This document shows, one piece after another, positions 14,085 to 16,922 of a stretch of DNA of 16,922 nucleotides. The position numbers and the translations under genes were made by a program. Numbering within the stretch: position 1 is the first letter of the stretch; the number at the start of each line of letters is the position of its first letter. This DNA is from Burkholderiales bacterium (GTDB taxonomy: Bacteria > Pseudomonadota > Gammaproteobacteria > Burkholderiales > Burkholderiaceae_C), in contig SXSX01000100.1 of the NCBI GenBank assembly GCA_005793295.1, positions 1-16,922 on the forward strand. The letters are read 5' to 3'. Below the pieces are notes generated by a model that worked only from the letters and a program-made list of their open reading frames with translations, did not search any database and was not told where the DNA came from.

Positions 14085-16034
14085 TTACTTGTACAGCAAC
14101 TCAGGCAACCACAATCCGATTGCGGGGAACATGTAGAGCAGGACGATCGCAAAGACTTGGATGGCCATGAAAGGCATCATGCCTGCGAAGATCTGATTCA
14201 GCGTGACGTGAGGCGGGCTCACACCTTTCAAGTAGAACGCTGCCATGGCCACGGGCGGGCTGAGGAATGCGGTCTGCAGGTTCAGGGCTACCAACAAGCC
14301 AAAGAACAAAGGATCAATGCCGAAGTGGGGTAACAAGGGGATGAAAATCGGCATGAATATCACGATGATTTCTGTCCACTCCAGAGGCCAGCCCAGCAAG
14401 AAAATAACCACTTGCGCCAAGATCATGAATTGCACGGGTGTTAGGTCCATTCCCAACACCCAGGTGTTGATGATCTCTTGCCCCCCAAGCAGTGCGAACG
14501 CCGCCGAGAAAATGCTAGACCCTACAAACAGCCAGCACACCATGGCACTGGTTTTGGCTGTCAGGTAAACCGACTCGCGCAGCACCACGTAGTTCAGGCG
14601 TCGGTAAGCAGCCGCCAACAGCAAGCCACCCAAGGAACCCATAGCCGCGGCCTCGGTCGGTGTGGCCAAGCCAAACACAATGGTTCCCAGGACCGCCAAA
14701 ATCATGAGGGCCAAGGGAAAGAATGAGCCCAAAAGCATCTTGAAGATTTCAAGACGGGCAAAGCTGAAATAGGCATAGAACAGGGCCAAGGCCACCGCAC
14801 AACTGGCCAAACCGATCCAGAAAGACGCGGGCGCTGGCTGGCGTTCAGCCTTTTCCGCTGGTGTTTCTGCCGTAGCAGCTACAGCAGGCGCTTGCTCTTT
14901 GGCTGGTTCTGCGGCAGGCGCAGCTTCTGCTTTGGCTAGTTCGGACGAACCCGGTGGAGGTTGCAAACCATCGGGCTCGGGTTCTGACAAACCACTGACA
15001 CTGGGGGCTTCTTCTTCCGTGGTGTTCGAATCGGCCAGATCGCCACCCATGGCTACCACGTCTGCTACGGCCTCGACCGGCAGGGGAGCTGTGACCTTGA
15101 AATAGATGGTCCCCATGATCGCAGCCACCGCCAAAGCGGGTAGCAAGGCAATGCCCATGTGGTTAAGAAGGTCGCGCATGGGAACAGCTGCATTGCGCTT
15201 GCCTTTGAGGGCACCGATCAAGCCAGGCAACACGGTGTTACTGATCTCTTTGGACACCACTTGCGCGAACGCTGGCAAAGGCACTATACGGTCTTCGGCC
15301 GACATGGGCGGGGCCATGCTGGGTTTTATTTTGGCAATGATGACCACATACAAAACATACAAAGCGGCCAGCATGATCCCCGGGAAAAATGCTCCCGCAT
15401 ACAACTTGACCACCGATACGCCCGCGGTCGCACCATACACAATCAACATCACCGAAGGGGGAATCAGGATACCCAAACAGCCGCCAGCGGTGATGGCACC
15501 GGCCGACAACTGAACGCTATAGCCAGCACGTAACATGGCGGGAAGCGCCAGTAGGCCCATGAGCGTGACCACCGCGCCCACGATTCCGGTGGCTGTCGCA
15601 AAAATGGCGCAGGTCACGATGGTTGCTACGGCAAGCGAGCCAGGTACACGGGCCATTGCCAAGTGCAGGCTCTTGAACAATTTCTCGATCAGGTTGGCGC
15701 GCTCAATGAGGTAGCCCATGAACACGAACAAGGGTATCGAGATCAGCACATCATTGGACATCACCGAGTAGGCGCGCTGTACCATCAGATCGAGGGTTTG
15801 CTGAACCGCTAGGGCGGGGTTTTGGCTTTTATAGGCGATCCATGCAAAGATCATTCCCATGCCCATCAAGGTGAAGGCTGTTGGGAAACCCAACATGATC
15901 GCCACGACCACCAAGGCCAACATCAACAGCCCCAAGTGGCCGTTGGCCATCTCAGAAGGTGCAGGCAGCAAAACAAAGGCCGTCAACACGACCAAGGCCA
16001 TGATCGTCAGGCCAAACCAGATTTCTTTTTTCAT
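14085..16034 (-). CDS. dctM: TRAP transporter large membrane subunit, enlarged form
   Basis: This is the large permease (DctM, COG4664/FcbT3-like) of a tripartite ATP-independent periplasmic transporter, driving solute import with an ion gradient. It has 649 residues against about 430 in ordinary DctM. Conserved parts are LGFPTAFTLMG, SIPLFVFMGYLIERA (about 99-113), GGCLGILIPPSVMLIVYG (184-201), FGLATPTEAAAMGSLGG (454-470) and LNLQTAFLSPPVAMAAFY near the end. The extra length lies at about 250-430. It has a soluble part, a hydrophobic segment (about 293-311), an 80-residue Ala/Pro/Glu-rich low-complexity linker (about 320-402) and another hydrophobic segment (about 404-424). The start overlaps the dctQ stop by one base (TAATG). 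The transported solute is not evident; FcbT-type relatives include a 4-chlorobenzoate importer. Confidence 0.94.
   Translation of the reverse strand: MKKEIWFGLTIMALVVLTAFVLLPAPSEMANGHLGLLMLALVVVAIMLGFPTAFTLMGMGMIFAWIAYKSQNPALAVQQTLDLMVQRAYSVMSNDVLISIPLFVFMGYLIERANLIEKLFKSLHLAMARVPGSLAVATIVTCAIFATATGIVGAVVTLMGLLALPAMLRAGYSVQLSAGAITAGGCLGILIPPSVMLIVYGATAGVSVVKLYAGAFFPGIMLAALYVLYVVIIAKIKPSMAPPMSAEDRIVPLPAFAQVVSKEISNTVLPGLIGALKGKRNAAVPMRDLLNHMGIALLPALAVAAIMGTIYFKVTAPLPVEAVADVVAMGGDLADSNTTEEEAPSVSGLSEPEPDGLQPPPGSSELAKAEAAPAAEPAKEQAPAVAATAETPAEKAERQPAPASFWIGLASCAVALALFYAYFSFARLEIFKMLLGSFFPLALMILAVLGTIVFGLATPTEAAAMGSLGGLLLAAAYRRLNYVVLRESVYLTAKTSAMVCWLFVGSSIFSAAFALLGGQEIINTWVLGMDLTPVQFMILAQVVIFLLGWPLEWTEIIVIFMPIFIPLLPHFGIDPLFFGLLVALNLQTAFLSPPVAMAAFYLKGVSPPHVTLNQIFAGMMPFMAIQVFAIVLLYMFPAIGLWLPELLYK
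14829..15077 (-). other. Ala/Pro/Glu-rich low-complexity linker inside dctM
   Basis: Residues about 320-402 of DctM are dominated by Ala, Pro, Glu and Ser (for example AAPAAEPAKEQAPAVA) and lie between two additional hydrophobic segments. Most DctM proteins lack such a loop. The stretch looks disordered and probably forms a flexible loop on one side of the membrane. The reading frame is open throughout, so it is an in-frame insertion and not a frameshift artefact. Confidence 0.8.
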
Positions 16035-16657
16035 TATTTAGTTCCCTTACCGGCTGTCAAAAGCGCATCGAGTTTGGCGATGTCTTCGTCTTTGACGTTG
16101 ACCATTTCCTTGAGTTTTTCGACATCGACCTCGTCCACATCGTCACCGCGCTTAGGCCATTCACCCTGCTGTATGCAAACAATGCAACGCACAATCTCAA
16201 CCAGACCTTGGGCCAGTAGAAAAAAACCTGCAATTGGCAAAATCGTTTTAAAAGGGTACACCGGCGGGCCGTTGGCCGTGACGTTGGAGTGTTCGTTGAT
16301 GGCCCAAGAATCGGCTGCAAAACCGTAACCTGCATAGGCCAAAGCCACCACACCTGGAATGAAAAACACAAAGTAAAGAATCAAGTCAAACGAGGCTTGC
16401 AGACGGGGCGGGAAAAAACCGTAAAGCACATCGCCGCGCACGTGGCCATTCTTGGACAAGGTATATGCACCTGCCATCATGAACAACGAGCCATACATCA
16501 TGCTCATCACATCAAAAGCCCACGCATGCGGGTTGTCAAGGAAGTAGCGGGAAAAAACTTCCCAAGAAATCATCAGAGTCAAAAACAAAATCAGCCAAGA
16601 AAAAAACTGACCAACCCAGGTGCTGACTTTGTCAATGAAAAGAAGCAGGTTTTGCAT
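16034..16657 (-). CDS. dctQ: TRAP transporter small membrane subunit
   Basis: This is the small four-helix subunit (DctQ, COG4665-like), 207 residues with the start chosen here, which joins the binding protein to DctM. Visible features are MQNLLLFIDKVSTWVGQFFSW at the start, MISWEVFSRYFLDNPHAWAFD, the conserved GHVRGDVLYGFFPPR (family GHVRVD-type loop) and later hydrophobic helices. The C-terminus carries an unusual charged tail rich in Asp, Glu, Val and Lys (DDVDEVDVEKLKEMVNVKDEDIAKLDALL), probably a cytoplasmic helix. The ATG at 16657 is preferred because it fits the family N-terminus. An in-frame ATG at 16684 lies inside the 3' arm of an upstream hairpin. Neither has a clear ribosome-binding site. 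The stop overlaps the dctM start by one base. Confidence 0.92.
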   Translation of the reverse strand: MQNLLLFIDKVSTWVGQFFSWLILFLTLMISWEVFSRYFLDNPHAWAFDVMSMMYGSLFMMAGAYTLSKNGHVRGDVLYGFFPPRLQASFDLILYFVFFIPGVVALAYAGYGFAADSWAINEHSNVTANGPPVYPFKTILPIAGFFLLAQGLVEIVRCIVCIQQGEWPKRGDDVDEVDVEKLKEMVNVKDEDIAKLDALLTAGKGTK

Positions 16658-16678
16658 AAGGGAACCACATAAAAAATA

Positions 16679-16703
16679 AGCCATCCAGAAGTTCTAGATG
16701 GCT
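16679..16703 (-). repeat. Intergenic hairpin, copy A, with U-rich tail (possible attenuator)
   Basis: On the minus strand AGCCATC pairs with GATGGCT, and the stem extends inward through a U-G wobble, A-U, G-C and A-U pairs to about 11 bp around the loop ACT. It is followed on the minus strand by TATTTTTTAT, so it resembles a weak intrinsic terminator between dctP and dctQ. It could lower dctQM expression relative to dctP. It is a near-duplicate of the hairpin at 16718-16742, differing at three positions. Confidence 0.75.
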
Positions 16704-16717
16704 AAAAAACATAAATC

Positions 16718-16742
16718 AGCCATCCAGGAGTACCAGATGGCT
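16718..16742 (-). repeat. Intergenic hairpin, copy B, tandem partner
   Basis: This is the second copy of the 25-base hairpin, lying closer to dctP. The outer seven pairs match copy A exactly. Inside, U-G and G-U wobbles form on the minus strand, where the plus strand would have A-C mismatches, so the minus-strand mRNA is the folding molecule. It is followed on the minus strand by ATTTATGTTTTTT, again T-rich. The pair starts 20 bases after the dctP stop codon. Confidence 0.75.
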
Positions 16743-16762
16743 GAGGAGATCTCATTAAAAGA

Positions 16763-16922
16763 TCACGCTTTTTTAGGTGCAGCTGCCTTGGGTTTGGCAC
16801 CAAAGAAGTGGTTCACCGCCATACGTCGGCTGATGTTGGTGTCCTGGTCCCATTTCACAGCACGGGCTGCAAACGCTTTTTGTGAGGCCACGATCTCTTT
16901 GAAAAGCGGGTTCTCAGCAGAC
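16763..16922 (-). CDS. dctP: TRAP transporter periplasmic binding protein, C-terminal 52 residues (partial)
   Basis: The last 52 codons and a TGA stop (16765-16763) of a DctP-type solute-binding protein are readable from the right edge. The sequence SAENPLFKEIVASQKAFAARAVKWDQDT followed by NISRRMAVNHFFGAK is typical of the C-terminal helices of COG4663/FcbT1-like TRAP binding proteins. A short Lys/Ala/Pro tail (KPKAAAPKKA) follows. It is the first of the three TRAP genes in the order dctP-dctQ-dctM. It is separated from dctQ by about 105 bases that hold two tandem hairpins, which fits a need for more binding protein than membrane subunits. The substrate site is outside the window. Confidence 0.9.
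   Translation of the reverse strand, partial: SAENPLFKEIVASQKAFAARAVKWDQDTNISRRMAVNHFFGAKPKAAAPKKA

Noticed and set aside
1..16922. Mobile element, CRISPR array, toxin-antitoxin or defence system
   Set aside because: No transposase, integrase, repeat-spacer array or defence-type protein was found on either strand. All the long frames belong to metabolic, transport or regulatory genes.

Overview
The window looks like chromosomal DNA of a Burkholderiales betaproteobacterium, most likely Comamonadaceae (Limnohabitans, Rhodoferax or Polaromonas type). This rests on the moderate GC content, the protein families and the mix of BMP-type purine/nucleoside ABC transport with a TRAP transporter. It is an inference from protein character; no rRNA or other marker gene is present. 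No insertion sequence, tRNA, rRNA, CRISPR array or phage gene was seen, and genes are tightly packed with no gene-free stretch above 170 bases.

Left and centre (1-12167) form a purine uptake and degradation locus. On the minus strand an operon runs xdhA, xdhB, then an 8-oxoguanine/guanine deaminase-like amidohydrolase cut by the left edge. Divergently, a LysR-type regulator is followed by a four-gene BMP-family ABC importer (double ATPase, two permeases, lipoprotein) closed by a strong intrinsic terminator at about 9999-10031. Next come a Rieske non-haem iron oxygenase and an adenine-deaminase-type member of the adenosine deaminase family. A reasonable model is that the importer brings in nucleosides or bases, the deaminases convert adenine to hypoxanthine and (8-oxo)guanine to (8-oxo)xanthine/urate, and XdhAB oxidises hypoxanthine and xanthine to urate. 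The Rieske oxygenase has no assigned step. It may act on a modified (for example N-methylated) purine.

The right part (12199-16922) is all on the minus strand. It holds a TRAP transporter operon (dctP, cut by the right edge, then dctQ and dctM), then a fatty acid desaturase-like membrane protein translationally coupled to a PhnD-like binding-protein fold that has no signal peptide. The TRAP large subunit is unusually long, with an inserted pair of probable membrane helices and an Ala/Pro/Glu-rich linker. Two near-identical hairpins lie between dctP and dctQ.

The least explained part is the 165-base gap between dctM and the desaturase. It holds a nested, strand-asymmetric stem structure followed by an 11-bp terminator hairpin with a U-tract on the plus strand, which suggests an uncharacterised small RNA. 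The main hunting targets are this candidate RNA, the orphan Rieske oxygenase in a purine locus, the desaturase/PhnD-like pair, the enlarged DctM and the tandem dctP-dctQ hairpins.
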